This document shows, piece after piece, positions 1 to 8,735 of a stretch of DNA of 59,552 nucleotides. The number at the start of each line of letters is the position of its first letter. The stretch's first letter is position 1. A program made the translations under genes and the position numbers. This DNA is from Flavobacteriales bacterium (GTDB lineage: Bacteria > Bacteroidota > Bacteroidia > Flavobacteriales_D > Sanyastnellaceae). Under the pieces are notes generated by a model, which was given only the letters and a program-made list of their open reading frames with translations, made no database searches and was not told where the DNA came from. The stretch is taken from the NCBI GenBank assembly GCA_029242765.1, contig JAQWTJ010000094.1, forward strand, positions 1-59,552, written 5' to 3'.

Positions 1-378
1 GATGGCCGTAGCGTTGGCACCTTCTGCAAGTGCAGCACGTGACGTCTCATCAGAGATGGCCGTAGCGTTGGCACCTTCTGCAAGTCCAGCACGTGACGTC
101 TCATCAGAGATGGCCGTAGCGTTGGCACCTTCTGCAAGTCCAGCACGCGACGTCTCATCAGAGATGGCCGTAGCGTTGGCACCTTCTGCAGCTGTAGCAC
201 GTGACGTCTCATCAGAGATGGCCGTAGCGTTGGCACCTTCTGCAAGCCCAGCACGTGACGTCTCATCAGAAATAGCATCGGCATTGGCACCTTCTGCAGC
301 TGTAGCACGTAACGTCTCAGCAGCAATAGCAGAGGCGTTGGCACCTTCTGCAGCTGTAGCACGAGTCGTCTCATCACT
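1..378 (-). repeat. 54-bp in-frame tandem repeat array (7 units visible)
   Basis: Units start at 1, 55, 109, 163, 217, 271 and 325, each 54 bp, i.e. 18 codons. The five units nearest the window edge are almost identical and differ mainly in a short variable patch (Ala-Ala, Gly-Leu or Thr-Ala codons). The two units nearest the gene start are more diverged. The array may continue beyond the window. Confidence 0.9.
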
Positions 379-1368
379 GAGATCACCCTCCACATCGTCA
401 ATGCGTGTATTGACTTCATTGAACTGACCAGGAACGGCAGCTGAAGCGATAGCAAGCGTAGCGATGTCCGAAGTCATAAAGCTTTCCGCAGTTTCTGCGC
501 GGAGCTGTTCAGCGTCAACCTTGCCGTCGACGTATGACTTATTTGTCATGTGATCGCCGGACACTGGGGCTAGAGTCGACAAGACGTAACCGGTGAAGGT
601 TCCGTTGCTTGCGATCACATTCGTGGCGTTGAGCGTACCGCCCACCGTCAGCGAGGTGATGCCGTCCTCCGTTGAGAGGTTGCCACCGTCCAGGTCGAAG
701 TGGTCGTTGTCATCCACTAAAGCTGAAAGGTCAGCAAGCGACGAAGTCAAGCTGAGCAGCTCACCGTCGTTTGACTGGACCATACCCAGCACACTGGCGA
801 TCTCGCCAGCATTTGTGGAAGCCGAAGCTGCATTGGCAGAAGCCGATGACGCATTCGTGGCAATGTCACCCGTTGCAACGTCCAATTGGCCCTGCAAACC
901 TGAATCACCCGAAGCACGATCCGAAACTTCTTGGGCCAAATCCGAAGCCAACGCGTCGATGGCATCCTCGTTCCCGTTCAGGGCGAAGAGCGCCACCGGG
1001 ACCGCCGTGACTTGAATATTGCCGAAGGACTCGTAGCCGCTTCCGCTGTTCACCTCGACGTCGAAAGCGTATCCGCCCGCAGCCCAATCAACAGCCAAAA
1101 GGCCACTGGACCCGGCAGCACCGCCGATCTCAAGGTTCATTAGACCGAAGTCATCGGTCACCACTGTAGAGTGGGTTTCTGTCCATACAGACTGATCGCT
1201 TGCATCGGTCAACGTGAATCGCACGTCAAGCGTGGCGTTTTCCAGTGCATTTCCTGCCCCGTCGCGGACCACTGCCTGATAGGCAATGCCGTAGCTTTGT
1301 TGGGCTTGAGTAATTTCGCTCAGGGCCAGAACAAAGAGGGCCATAAGAAGAGTACGCATCAATTTCAT
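1..1368 (-). CDS. secreted repeat protein, C-terminus beyond window (partial)
   Basis: The frame is open from an ATG at 1368 to the left window edge (456 codons, no stop), so the C-terminus is missing. Residues 1-22 form a signal peptide ending in ITQA. Residues about 24-130 resemble the N-terminal module common in Bacteroidota T9SS cargo (YQAVVRDGAGNAL, then a VTDDFGLMNLEIG stretch and a VPVALFAL end). An Ala/Ser/Asp-rich region follows, then from about residue 331 seven 18-residue repeats of the type SDETSRAALAEGANATAI, likely a fibrous or trimeric coiled-coil stalk of the kind seen in tail-fibre and S74-like proteins. Role is inferred as surface-exposed or secreted and possibly adhesive; no catalytic motif is visible. 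The missing end could hold a T9SS sorting domain or an S74 chaperone domain. Confidence 0.8.
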   Translation of the reverse strand, partial: MKLMRTLLMALFVLALSEITQAQQSYGIAYQAVVRDGAGNALENATLDVRFTLTDASDQSVWTETHSTVVTDDFGLMNLEIGGAAGSSGLLAVDWAAGGYAFDVEVNSGSGYESFGNIQVTAVPVALFALNGNEDAIDALASDLAQEVSDRASGDSGLQGQLDVATGDIATNASSASANAASASTNAGEIASVLGMVQSNDGELLSLTSSLADLSALVDDNDHFDLDGGNLSTEDGITSLTVGGTLNATNVIASNGTFTGYVLSTLAPVSGDHMTNKSYVDGKVDAEQLRAETAESFMTSDIATLAIASAAVPGQFNEVNTRIDDVEGDLSDETTRATAAEGANASAIAAETLRATAAEGANADAISDETSRAGLAEGANATAISDETSRATAAEGANATAISDETSRAGLAEGANATAISDETSRAGLAEGANATAISDETSRAALAEGANATAI

Positions 1369-1390
1369 CTCGGTTAAGATTTCTCAATGT

Positions 1391-1421
1391 TGAAGATACA
1401 ACAGATATTTCGATAAACAAG
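1391..1421 (-). promoter_or_regulatory. predicted promoter of the repeat-protein gene
   Basis: On the minus strand a TATCTTCA box (1391-1398) follows a CTTG box (1418-1421) with 19 nt between TTG and the -7 box. This fits the Bacteroidota TTTG-N19-TAnnTTTG pattern and lies about 20 nt before the ATG at 1368. Confidence 0.45.
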
Positions 1422-1482
1422 CATTTTTCTTCGACGAATTACAAATATTTTGGTTTCAGCCTATTTATTGCCCGTATAATCC

Positions 1483-1812
1483 ATGCTTATATATAATGTA
1501 ACAGTTTGCGTAGATCGCGCAGTTGAGTTCGAGTGGAACCGCTGGATGCTGGACGAACATGTGCGCGAAGTGCTCGCCACAGGTTGCTTCAAGAGTTTCT
1601 CTTTGCTGCGCGTTGAGGCGGACGGGGTTGAGGACCCGACGTATTCAGTTCAATTTCGATGCGCATCCAAATCCGATCTCGACCGCTACGAATCGGACCA
1701 CGCGCCCGCACTGCGCGCCAAGTCGTTGGAACGCTTCGGTGAAAAGACCCTCGCCTTCCGATCCTTGCTATACACCGTTGCCGAAGGGCACCTAAAGAAT
1801 CCGGACCAATGA
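1483..1812 (+). CDS. DUF4286 family protein
   Basis: This 109-residue protein has no signal peptide. It resembles the DUF4286 family, small alpha/beta proteins often encoded just before rsmA in Bacteroidota; the N-terminal MLIYNVTVCVDRAVEFEW and the central FKSFSLLRV match that type. The molecular function is not known. Its stop overlaps the start of rsmA by four bases, so the two genes are probably translationally coupled. The upstream 100 bp is an AT-rich divergent promoter region shared with the repeat-protein gene. Confidence 0.8.
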   Translation: MLIYNVTVCVDRAVEFEWNRWMLDEHVREVLATGCFKSFSLLRVEADGVEDPTYSVQFRCASKSDLDRYESDHAPALRAKSLERFGEKTLAFRSLLYTVAEGHLKNPDQ

Positions 1813-2618
1813 GCCGCAACAAATCAGGCAACCGCGGACCGGTGCGCGCAAAGAAGCACCTCGGCCAACACTTCTTGCGCTCGCCCATCGTATCCGAACG
1901 CATGGCCGACGCCCTGAGCTGTTCAGATCAATGGGCTCATATCCTGGAAGTCGGCCCGGGCACCGGCGCGCTCACCCAGCCCCTGCTGCAGCGCCACGGA
2001 AAAAAGGTGCGTGCAGTGGAGGTCGACTTAGAGTCCGTGGCCTACCTCTACAATGCACCATGGATCGATCGCGAGCAGGTGGTGGCTGGCGACTTGCTGC
2101 ACATGACCCCCGAGCAGCTGGGCTTGGGCTCGTCGCCCTTCGCTATCGCCGGGAACTTCCCTTACAACATCTCCAGCCAAATTCTATTCAAAGCGTTGGA
2201 CTGGCGCGACCGTGTGCCCGAACTGGTGGGCATGTTTCAAAGGGAAGTCGCCGAGCGGGTTTGCGCCGCACACGGGTCGCGTGTCTACGGCATCCTCTCG
2301 GTGCTCGTGCAGACCTATTATACGTGTGAGTACTTGTTTACGGTACCTCCCGAAGCCTTCGAGCCCCCACCTAAAGTTCACAGCGGCGTGATGCGCATGG
2401 TGCGCACCCCTGAACGCGACCCTGACGTCTCACACGAAGCGCTGGTGCGCGTAGTCAAAGCAGGTTTCGGACAACGGCGCAAGACCTTGCGAAACGCCTT
2501 GCGCAACGGCGGCTACTCGCTCGAGGGCCTCTCCGAAGAGCTTTTGAATCGCCGAGCAGAACAGCTTGCCGTTGAGGAATTTGCAGCGTTGGCACAAATC
2601 GCCAAGCTCGCGCATTGA
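1809..2618 (+). CDS. rsmA: 16S rRNA (adenine1518/1519-N6)-dimethyltransferase
   Basis: The 269-residue protein carries the KsgA/RsmA hallmarks: KKHLGQHFL near residues 15-23, the SAM-binding motif EVGPGTG at 47-53, and the catalytic NFPYN at 116-120 (the family usually has N-L-P-Y). It dimethylates two adjacent adenines in the 3' hairpin of 16S rRNA in late 30S assembly. Length matches the family. It overlaps DUF4286 by four bases and is followed within 35 bp by fbp, consistent with one operon. Confidence 0.97.
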   Translation: MSRNKSGNRGPVRAKKHLGQHFLRSPIVSERMADALSCSDQWAHILEVGPGTGALTQPLLQRHGKKVRAVEVDLESVAYLYNAPWIDREQVVAGDLLHMTPEQLGLGSSPFAIAGNFPYNISSQILFKALDWRDRVPELVGMFQREVAERVCAAHGSRVYGILSVLVQTYYTCEYLFTVPPEAFEPPPKVHSGVMRMVRTPERDPDVSHEALVRVVKAGFGQRRKTLRNALRNGGYSLEGLSEELLNRRAEQLAVEEFAALAQIAKLAH

Positions 2619-2649
2619 CGGGCACGCATTGCAGACTACCTTCGCGGCA

Positions 2650-3687
2650 ATGCTCTCTGCAATGATCGGAGCCCAGACTTTACAGGAATTTATCGTGGCG
2701 CGCGAGTCAGAATTTGCGTACGCCACCGGCGATTTGTCGCGCTTGCTAACCGACTTATCCACCGCGGCCAAAATGGTCAACCGCCACGTGAACCGTGCCG
2801 GTCTATCGGGCATTATCGGCCAGCATGACGGAGGCAACTCGACCAACGTCCAAGGCGAAACCCAACAAAAACTCGATGTCTACGCCGACAACACTTTTGT
2901 CCGCGTTTTGAAATCTTGTCTCAAGGTGGGCGGCGTGGTGTCTGAAGAACAACCCGACGTAATCCACGTCGACCACTCCAAGCGCGCCGGCGGAAGTGGA
3001 TATGGGCGTTACGTGGTGTGCATCGATCCGCTTGACGGCTCCTCGAACATCGACGTGAACATCTCCGTCGGTACGATATTCAGCATCCTGCGGCGCAAGT
3101 CCGATATGGGCTCTGTGCCCCAAATCGACGACTTCCTCCAGCCCGCCTCCGATTGCGTCGCTGCGGGCTACATCCTCTACGGCTCATCCACTATGCTCGT
3201 TTACTCTACGGGGTGTGGTGTGAACGGATTCACTTACGATCCGAGCATCGGTGAGTTTTTCCTCTCCCATCCGGATTTGAAGTTCCCAGCTGAATCAACG
3301 ATTTACAGCGTCAATGATGCCCGGCTCGCCGACGGGCCTTCCGTCGTGCAGGACTACGTCAACACGGTTCGCGCCGAGGGCATGAACGCCCGCTATGTGG
3401 GTGCACTTGTGGCGGACTTCCACCGCAACCTACTCAAAGGCGGCATCTTCCTTTACCCCGGCACAACATCCAGGCCAGAGGGCAAGCTCCGCATGCTCTA
3501 CGAGGCTCAACCTCTCGCCTTTCTTGCAGCACAAGCCGGCGGTTCGGCCACCGATGGCCACATCGACTTACTCAAGCGCACACCGTTGTCACTCCACGAG
3601 CGTACGCCCCTGTATATCGGCGAAAAAGCAGCTGTCGCCCGACTCCAGGCCGCCTTCGACGGCGTCCGGGTCAAGGCGGACAGTTGA
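2650..3687 (+). CDS. fbp: fructose-1,6-bisphosphatase class I
   Basis: Class I FBPase hydrolyses fructose-1,6-bisphosphate to fructose-6-phosphate in gluconeogenesis. Visible motifs: ATGDLSRLL near the N-terminus, the metal-binding DPLDGSSNIDVN, GYILYGSSTMLVY, the GALVADFHRNLLKGGI substrate site and GKLRMLYEAQPLAF. The open frame reaches back into rsmA (2566), but ATG 2650 gives 345 residues, the usual family length; ATG 2662 is an alternative. It probably belongs to the DUF4286-rsmA-fbp transcription unit. Confidence 0.96.
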   Translation: MLSAMIGAQTLQEFIVARESEFAYATGDLSRLLTDLSTAAKMVNRHVNRAGLSGIIGQHDGGNSTNVQGETQQKLDVYADNTFVRVLKSCLKVGGVVSEEQPDVIHVDHSKRAGGSGYGRYVVCIDPLDGSSNIDVNISVGTIFSILRRKSDMGSVPQIDDFLQPASDCVAAGYILYGSSTMLVYSTGCGVNGFTYDPSIGEFFLSHPDLKFPAESTIYSVNDARLADGPSVVQDYVNTVRAEGMNARYVGALVADFHRNLLKGGIFLYPGTTSRPEGKLRMLYEAQPLAFLAAQAGGSATDGHIDLLKRTPLSLHERTPLYIGEKAAVARLQAAFDGVRVKADS

Positions 3688-3725
3688 ACTGAATTGGACG
3701 TACGACACCCTGACTAAGGCGGGTT

Positions 3726-3733
3726 TATCTTCG
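3726..3733 (+). promoter_or_regulatory. predicted -7 box of mfd
   Basis: TATCTTCG matches the TAnnTT(T/C)G consensus and ends 8 nt before the mfd ATG, implying a very short or absent 5' leader. No clear -33 TTTG at the expected distance. Confidence 0.45.
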
Positions 3734-3741
3734 CCGGCAAT

Positions 3742-6700
3742 ATGCAGCTGAAGGACCTTCGGGAATTGTTTGAACGCGACGGGCGCGTAGCACAGATATG
3801 CGTATCAGCAGGGGCCACAGAAGTGCAGGGTTTGGTCGGCTCAGCGGCGGCCATTGTGGCGGCCGCAGTGACCGCCAAAAGCGAGGGAGATTTCCTATTC
3901 GTACTGGAAGACAAAGAGCGCGCCGCCTATTTTTTGAATGACCTAGAGACTGCACTGGAGGGGTGCAATCGCCAGGTATTATTCTTCCCGCGAAGCGCAC
4001 GCGTCCCATACCAAAGCGAGAAGACCGAAAATGCGAACGTGGCCATGCGGGCCGAAGCCCTGAGTAAATTGATGGCCCATCGAGGGAAGGTGTGCATCGT
4101 TAGTTTTCCCGAGGCCCTTGCCGAGCAAGTGGTCACCCGACAGAAGCTCAAAAAGCATACCTACACCGTCAACCGTGGCGATGTATTAGAGCAGGATTTC
4201 CTCGACGAGATTCTCATCGATTACGGCTTTGAAAAAGTAGATTACGTATACACGCCTGGCCAATACAGCATCCGGGGTGGAATTGTCGACATTTTCTCCT
4301 ACGCCTTCGACCACCCGTACCGCATCGAAATGTTTGGGGATCAAGTCGAGGAGATTCGGAAATTTGACCCTTCAGACCAATTGAGCACCGGCGTCATGGC
4401 GCGGGCCGTTATTATTCCCGACGTGGGCGACACCATGGTCGTCGAAGGGCATCAGCCCCTGCTGGAGTTTCTTGGACCCGACGCCAAGGTGTGGGTTGAG
4501 GATGCCGAAGATGTGGCCGCTAAGCTCGACGCTGAAGTGGATAAAGCGCGGCTCTTTTACGAACGGCTTGATCAGGGCACAAATCGCATGCCCCCAGAGG
4601 AACTATACACCACAGCCGAGCGGTATTGGGCTCAACTGCAAAAACAGCGTGTCGTCGAGTTCGGTGGGGGGCGTGGGCTTGTGGAGAATGAAGCCTATGC
4701 GGAGGTCTGTACGGTCAAGTTTCATATGACCCCCCAGCCGGTCTTCAATAAGAACTTTGATCTGCTCGCCGAGCAAATGAAACTCAACGCTCAAGACGGC
4801 GTGACCACCTATGTTTTATCGGGCCAGGGCACCCAACTCGAGCGGCTTCACGACATTTTTGAGGACCGCGGCGACCAGGTGAAGTACGAAGCCGTCCCAA
4901 CCGAGATTTCAGAGGGTTTTGTCGACAAGGGACAGAAATTGGCCTGCTACACCGACCACCAAATCTTCGAACGCTACCACCGTTTCCGGCTCAAAGACGG
5001 CTTCAAAAAGAACAAGCAGGCCTTAACTATCAAGGAGCTGCTGAGTCTTGAGCCGGGTGATTTTGTCGTGCACATCGACCACGGCATCGGCGAATTCAGC
5101 GGGCTGCAGAAGATCGAGCAAGGCGGTGTTCAGCAAGAAGCGATCCGGCTGAAATACAAGGGCGGCGACATTCTTTACGTGAGTGTGCACTCGCTGCATC
5201 GCATTTCGAAGTACTCCGGGAAAGAAGGCAAGGCGCCGTCAATCAACAAATTGGGCTCACCTGCTTGGCAAAAAACGAAGAATAAAACGAAGAAGCGGGT
5301 CAAGGAAATCGCCTACGACCTGTTGAAATTGTACGCTAAGCGCAGAGCGTCAAAAGGCTTCGCGTTCACCCCCGATACGTACCTGCAGACAGAGCTCGAG
5401 GCGAGCTTCATGTACCAGGACACGCCGGATCAATTGGCTTCAACCATCGCGGTGAAAGAGGATATGGAAAAGGAAATGCCAATGGACCGGCTCGTCTGCG
5501 GAGATGTGGGCTTTGGCAAGACGGAGATTGCCGTTCGGGCGGCCTTTAAAGCGGCAACCGACGGAAAACAGGTGGCCGTGATGGTGCCCACGACAATCCT
5601 GTCCACCCAGCATCTTCGAAGCTTCAGGCGGCGTTTGAAAGAGTTTCCTGTCACCGTGGATTACATCAACCGCAACAAGAAGGGAACGAAATTGACCGAG
5701 ACCCTGAAACGGCTCGCAACGGGTGAAATTGACATCCTCATCGGCACGCACGCCATCGTAGGGAAGCGCGTGAAATGGAAAGATCTGGGGCTACTAGTCA
5801 TCGACGAAGAGCAGAAGTTTGGCGTGGGCGTGAAAGACAAGCTCAAGACGCTCCGGGCTTCGATCGACTCGCTGACTTTGACGGCCACACCCATTCCTCG
5901 AACGCTTCAATTTTCGTTGATGGGGGCCCGAGATTTGAGCATTATTGCCACGCCGCCGGCCAACCGGCACCCCGTTGAAACCGTCTTGACATCCTTCAAT
6001 GAAGAAGTGATCCGCGACGCCGTTTCCTATGAAGTGTCGCGCGGCGGACAGGTTTTCTTCGTCCACAACCGCGTGGCCAACATCCGTGAGGTTGCGGGAA
6101 TGATCAGCCGAGTGGTCCCCGATGTGCGGGTGGCGATTGGTCACGGGCAGATGGACGGGGTGCAGTTGGAGCGGGTGATGAGCGAGTTCATAGACGGCGC
6201 CTATGACGTGATGGTGGCTACAACCATCATTGAGAACGGCATCGATATTTCCAATGCGAACACCATCCTAATCAACGAAGCACACCACTTCGGTCTGAGC
6301 GATTTGCACCAATTGCGCGGGCGGGTGGGACGTTCGAATAAAAAGGCTTTCTGCTACTTGCTTTCGCCACCGCTTCACGTTCTCCCCACCGAGTCGCGCA
6401 AACGGATGCAGGCCATGGAACAGTTCTCAGATTTGGGCAGCGGGATGAACATCGCGATGCGCGATTTAGACATTCGTGGCGCCGGAGACTTGCTGGGCGG
6501 CGAGCAAAGCGGGTTCATCTCGGACATCGGATTTGAGATGTACCAGAAGATTTTAGCCGAGGCGGTGCGCGAGTTGAAGGAAACGGAGTTCGCGGATCTC
6601 GCCCACGAAGAAGCTGAATTTCGAGAACATTACGTCGAGGAAACTGCGCTGGAAACAGATCTCGCGGTATTGCTCCCCGACCATTACATCAGCGACATTT

Positions 6701-7119
6701 CTGAGCGGATTGCCCTGTATCGCGAACTCGATGATCTGGCCGATGAAAAGGCATTGCAGGGCTATGAAGCTCGACTAATTGACCGCTTCGGCGCCTTGCC
6801 AGTCGAGGCTGAAGACTTGCTGCAGACCATTCGCCTGCGATGGATGGCACAAATCATAGGCTTCTCCAAACTGGTCTTGAAGGGCGGGCGGCTGATCGGT
6901 GTCTTTGCCGAAGAGGAGGACAGCGAATATTACAAGGGGGTGCGCTTCAAACGCGTACTCGACTACATGCAGCGCCAGGGGCACGGGGTGCAGATGTACC
7001 AAAGAAACGGTTCGTTGCGCTTGCGTGTAGAACCGGTTGATGGATTGGTCGGTGCCATGAAAATTCTGCGCCCCCTATCGGGCACGCAGGAGCCGGCAAG
7101 CGCAACCAGCAAAGCATAA
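3742..7119 (+). CDS. mfd: transcription-repair coupling factor
   Basis: The 1125-residue protein has Mfd architecture: a UvrB-like N-terminal region (about 1-350), the RNA-polymerase interacting domain (about 437-530, beginning GDFVVHIDHGIGEFSGLQ), a RecG-like SF2 translocase with Walker A GDVGFGKTE near 587 and Walker B DEEQ near 688, and a C-terminal TRCF domain (about 990-1100). It removes RNA polymerase stalled at lesions and recruits UvrA. Length is normal. It ends 1 bp from the stop of the convergent redoxin gene, with no terminator between them. Confidence 0.97.
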   Translation: MQLKDLRELFERDGRVAQICVSAGATEVQGLVGSAAAIVAAAVTAKSEGDFLFVLEDKERAAYFLNDLETALEGCNRQVLFFPRSARVPYQSEKTENANVAMRAEALSKLMAHRGKVCIVSFPEALAEQVVTRQKLKKHTYTVNRGDVLEQDFLDEILIDYGFEKVDYVYTPGQYSIRGGIVDIFSYAFDHPYRIEMFGDQVEEIRKFDPSDQLSTGVMARAVIIPDVGDTMVVEGHQPLLEFLGPDAKVWVEDAEDVAAKLDAEVDKARLFYERLDQGTNRMPPEELYTTAERYWAQLQKQRVVEFGGGRGLVENEAYAEVCTVKFHMTPQPVFNKNFDLLAEQMKLNAQDGVTTYVLSGQGTQLERLHDIFEDRGDQVKYEAVPTEISEGFVDKGQKLACYTDHQIFERYHRFRLKDGFKKNKQALTIKELLSLEPGDFVVHIDHGIGEFSGLQKIEQGGVQQEAIRLKYKGGDILYVSVHSLHRISKYSGKEGKAPSINKLGSPAWQKTKNKTKKRVKEIAYDLLKLYAKRRASKGFAFTPDTYLQTELEASFMYQDTPDQLASTIAVKEDMEKEMPMDRLVCGDVGFGKTEIAVRAAFKAATDGKQVAVMVPTTILSTQHLRSFRRRLKEFPVTVDYINRNKKGTKLTETLKRLATGEIDILIGTHAIVGKRVKWKDLGLLVIDEEQKFGVGVKDKLKTLRASIDSLTLTATPIPRTLQFSLMGARDLSIIATPPANRHPVETVLTSFNEEVIRDAVSYEVSRGGQVFFVHNRVANIREVAGMISRVVPDVRVAIGHGQMDGVQLERVMSEFIDGAYDVMVATTIIENGIDISNANTILINEAHHFGLSDLHQLRGRVGRSNKKAFCYLLSPPLHVLPTESRKRMQAMEQFSDLGSGMNIAMRDLDIRGAGDLLGGEQSGFISDIGFEMYQKILAEAVRELKETEFADLAHEEAEFREHYVEETALETDLAVLLPDHYISDISERIALYRELDDLADEKALQGYEARLIDRFGALPVEAEDLLQTIRLRWMAQIIGFSKLVLKGGRLIGVFAEEEDSEYYKGVRFKRVLDYMQRQGHGVQMYQRNGSLRLRVEPVDGLVGAMKILRPLSGTQEPASATSKA

Positions 7120-7120
7120 T

Positions 7121-7741
7121 TTACTGGCGCTTGATGCTGCAGCCCAGCGCTTTCGTCTGGTCCGGCTTGGCACGTTTGCCCTCAGACATCCGCTCCATAG
7201 CGTTGGCAAGCCAGTGCTTTTTCACCGCCTCTGCATCACTGCCATTGTCATCAATGGAGCCGCTATAAACGAGCTTGAGATCTCCATCAAAAAGGAAGAT
7301 ATGAGGGGTCGTACGCGCCGTGAACGCGTCCGCGAGTTTGTGGTCCTCGTCGAGGACATAGGGCATGGTGTATGCCGCATACGCAGCACGCTTTTTCATC
7401 TCCGTATAGCTATCATCTCCATCGCGCTTGGCCGTATTTGAATTGACCAGAACCATACCAATGTTTAGTGCTTCAGCCTGTGCATCCAGAGCATTATAGC
7501 GCCCTTCCCAACCGTCTGATTTCCCAGGACGGCCCACCACAAATGGGCAGCTGTTGCAAGTGTAAATCACAAGCAATCCGTTTTCAAGCGCCACATCCGT
7601 GAGCGTGATGGCCTTGCCGCTGATATCCATCAAAGCCAAGTCGGCGCTAGGCGCCTGGTCTCCGGGCTCGAGACCCTGAGAAAATGTGGAATGGGCCGTG
7701 AATGCGAGAAGCGTAAATGTGAGGAGGAGGCGGAATTTCAT
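7121..7741 (-). CDS. secreted thioredoxin-family (redoxin) protein
   Basis: Residues 1-22 form a signal peptide (MKFRLLLTFTLLAFTAHS). The mature part is a thioredoxin-fold redoxin with an active-site C62-N-S-C65-P and a cis-proline TTPHIFLFD. This CxxC-Pro-Phe variant is typical of periplasmic AhpC/TSA-like redoxins in Bacteroidota rather than classical TlpA (WCxPC). A periplasmic thiol-disulfide or peroxide-handling role is likely; partners are unknown. The gene is a single unit, convergent with mfd and divergent from truB. Confidence 0.85.
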   Translation of the reverse strand: MKFRLLLTFTLLAFTAHSTFSQGLEPGDQAPSADLALMDISGKAITLTDVALENGLLVIYTCNSCPFVVGRPGKSDGWEGRYNALDAQAEALNIGMVLVNSNTAKRDGDDSYTEMKKRAAYAAYTMPYVLDEDHKLADAFTARTTPHIFLFDGDLKLVYSGSIDDNGSDAEAVKKHWLANAMERMSEGKRAKPDQTKALGCSIKRQ

Positions 7742-7745
7742 GCAG

Positions 7746-7776
7746 CGAATTTAGATATTTGCCGCCAAGTCTTGCG
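7746..7776 (-). promoter_or_regulatory. predicted promoter of the redoxin gene
   Basis: Minus-strand TAAATTCG (7746-7753) ends exactly 4 nt before the ATG at 7741. A TTG follows about 23 nt upstream (7777-7779). The position predicts a leaderless transcript. On the plus strand the same gap carries GATATTTG (7754-7761), a possible -7 box for truB. Confidence 0.5.
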
Positions 7777-7778
7777 CA

Positions 7779-8603
7779 ATGTCTGATACTGTTCATGCCA
7801 ATCTTTTCGAATTCGAGTCCGCGGAGGACTTTCTGCAAGGTCGTATTCTTTTGATTGACAAGCCTTTAGAGTGGACTTCATTTGACGTTGTAAACAAGGT
7901 GCGTTGGCTCATTCGCCAGAACGGGGGGATTAAAAAAATCAAGGTGGGACACGCCGGAACTCTTGACCCCCTGGCCACAGGGGTGCTGGTGCTTTGCACA
8001 GGGCAGTTGACCAAGCAGATCGAGGGTTTCCTAGCGGACGACAAGCACTACGACGGAACCATGCGCTTGGGCGCCGTGACCGTGTCACAGGACCGCGAGC
8101 AGCCTGAGCAAGAGGTGCTACCAATGGACAGCCCCGTGATGCAGAGGCTGGAGCACGCAGGGGACGGGTTTTTCGAAGGGCTGCTCGGCGAATTTCGCGG
8201 TGCAATCAGCCAAGTTCCGCCCTCGTTTTCGGCCAAAAAAGTGAACGGACGCCGGGCATACAAGTCGGCGCGAAAAGGCGAGCTCATCGCGGTGCCGCCC
8301 GCCGAAGTGATGGTGAGCCGGTTCGAAGTAAGCGGGCTGCGGCCGGGGGCGGTTGACGGGGGTGCGCCCGGGATGCTGTTGGACTTCGAGGTGGACTGCT
8401 CAAAGGGGACCTACATCCGCGCCTTGGCTCGAGATTTAGGGGCCGCTGCCGGTTGCGGCGCGTACTTGTCCAAGCTGCGCCGCACACGCAGCGGCGATTT
8501 TTCGATCAGCCAATGCTGGCAGCTCGACGACTTGGCAGCCCGCATTGAGCGCATCACACCCTTGCCTGAGGGGCACGAGCGCGCTAAAACACAGGCGCGC
8601 TAA
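7779..8603 (+). CDS. truB: tRNA pseudouridine(55) synthase
   Basis: TruB converts U55 of the T-loop of elongator tRNAs to pseudouridine. The protein (274 aa) has the motif GHAGTLDPLATGVL with catalytic D63, the KPLEWTSFDVV N-terminal motif, SFSAKKVNGRRAY and CSKGTYIRALARDLG. Length is in the normal range. It starts close to the divergent redoxin gene and precedes another tRNA-modification gene, queA, which has its own promoter. Confidence 0.96.
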   Translation: MSDTVHANLFEFESAEDFLQGRILLIDKPLEWTSFDVVNKVRWLIRQNGGIKKIKVGHAGTLDPLATGVLVLCTGQLTKQIEGFLADDKHYDGTMRLGAVTVSQDREQPEQEVLPMDSPVMQRLEHAGDGFFEGLLGEFRGAISQVPPSFSAKKVNGRRAYKSARKGELIAVPPAEVMVSRFEVSGLRPGAVDGGAPGMLLDFEVDCSKGTYIRALARDLGAAAGCGAYLSKLRRTRSGDFSISQCWQLDDLAARIERITPLPEGHERAKTQAR

Positions 8604-8666
8604 AAGTGTCAATCGACCGTGATGAGCCTGGGAATTGTAGGGGACATCGGCCGTTGAAATTGGCCC

Positions 8667-8697
8667 TTGACATCGCGCGCCGGATATAGTACCTTCG
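8667..8697 (+). promoter_or_regulatory. predicted promoter of queA
   Basis: TTG (8667-8669) and TACCTTCG (8690-8697) are separated by 20 nt, matching the Bacteroidota -33/-7 layout. The ATG lies 38 nt downstream of the -7 box, so queA should have a short leader. Confidence 0.5.
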
Positions 8698-8735
8698 CGC
8701 GCTCCCTCAACGCGCCCCCACAACCAGCCTTTCTC

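Noticed and set aside
1-378. CRISPR array
   Set aside because: Units are 54 bp with no variable spacers and translate in frame as an 18-residue repeat of a secreted protein.
2-427. Plus-strand 141-residue open frame over the tandem repeat
   Set aside because: It is antisense to the real minus-strand reading frame, which has a signal peptide and an ordered domain structure. The repeated units make any frame stay open.
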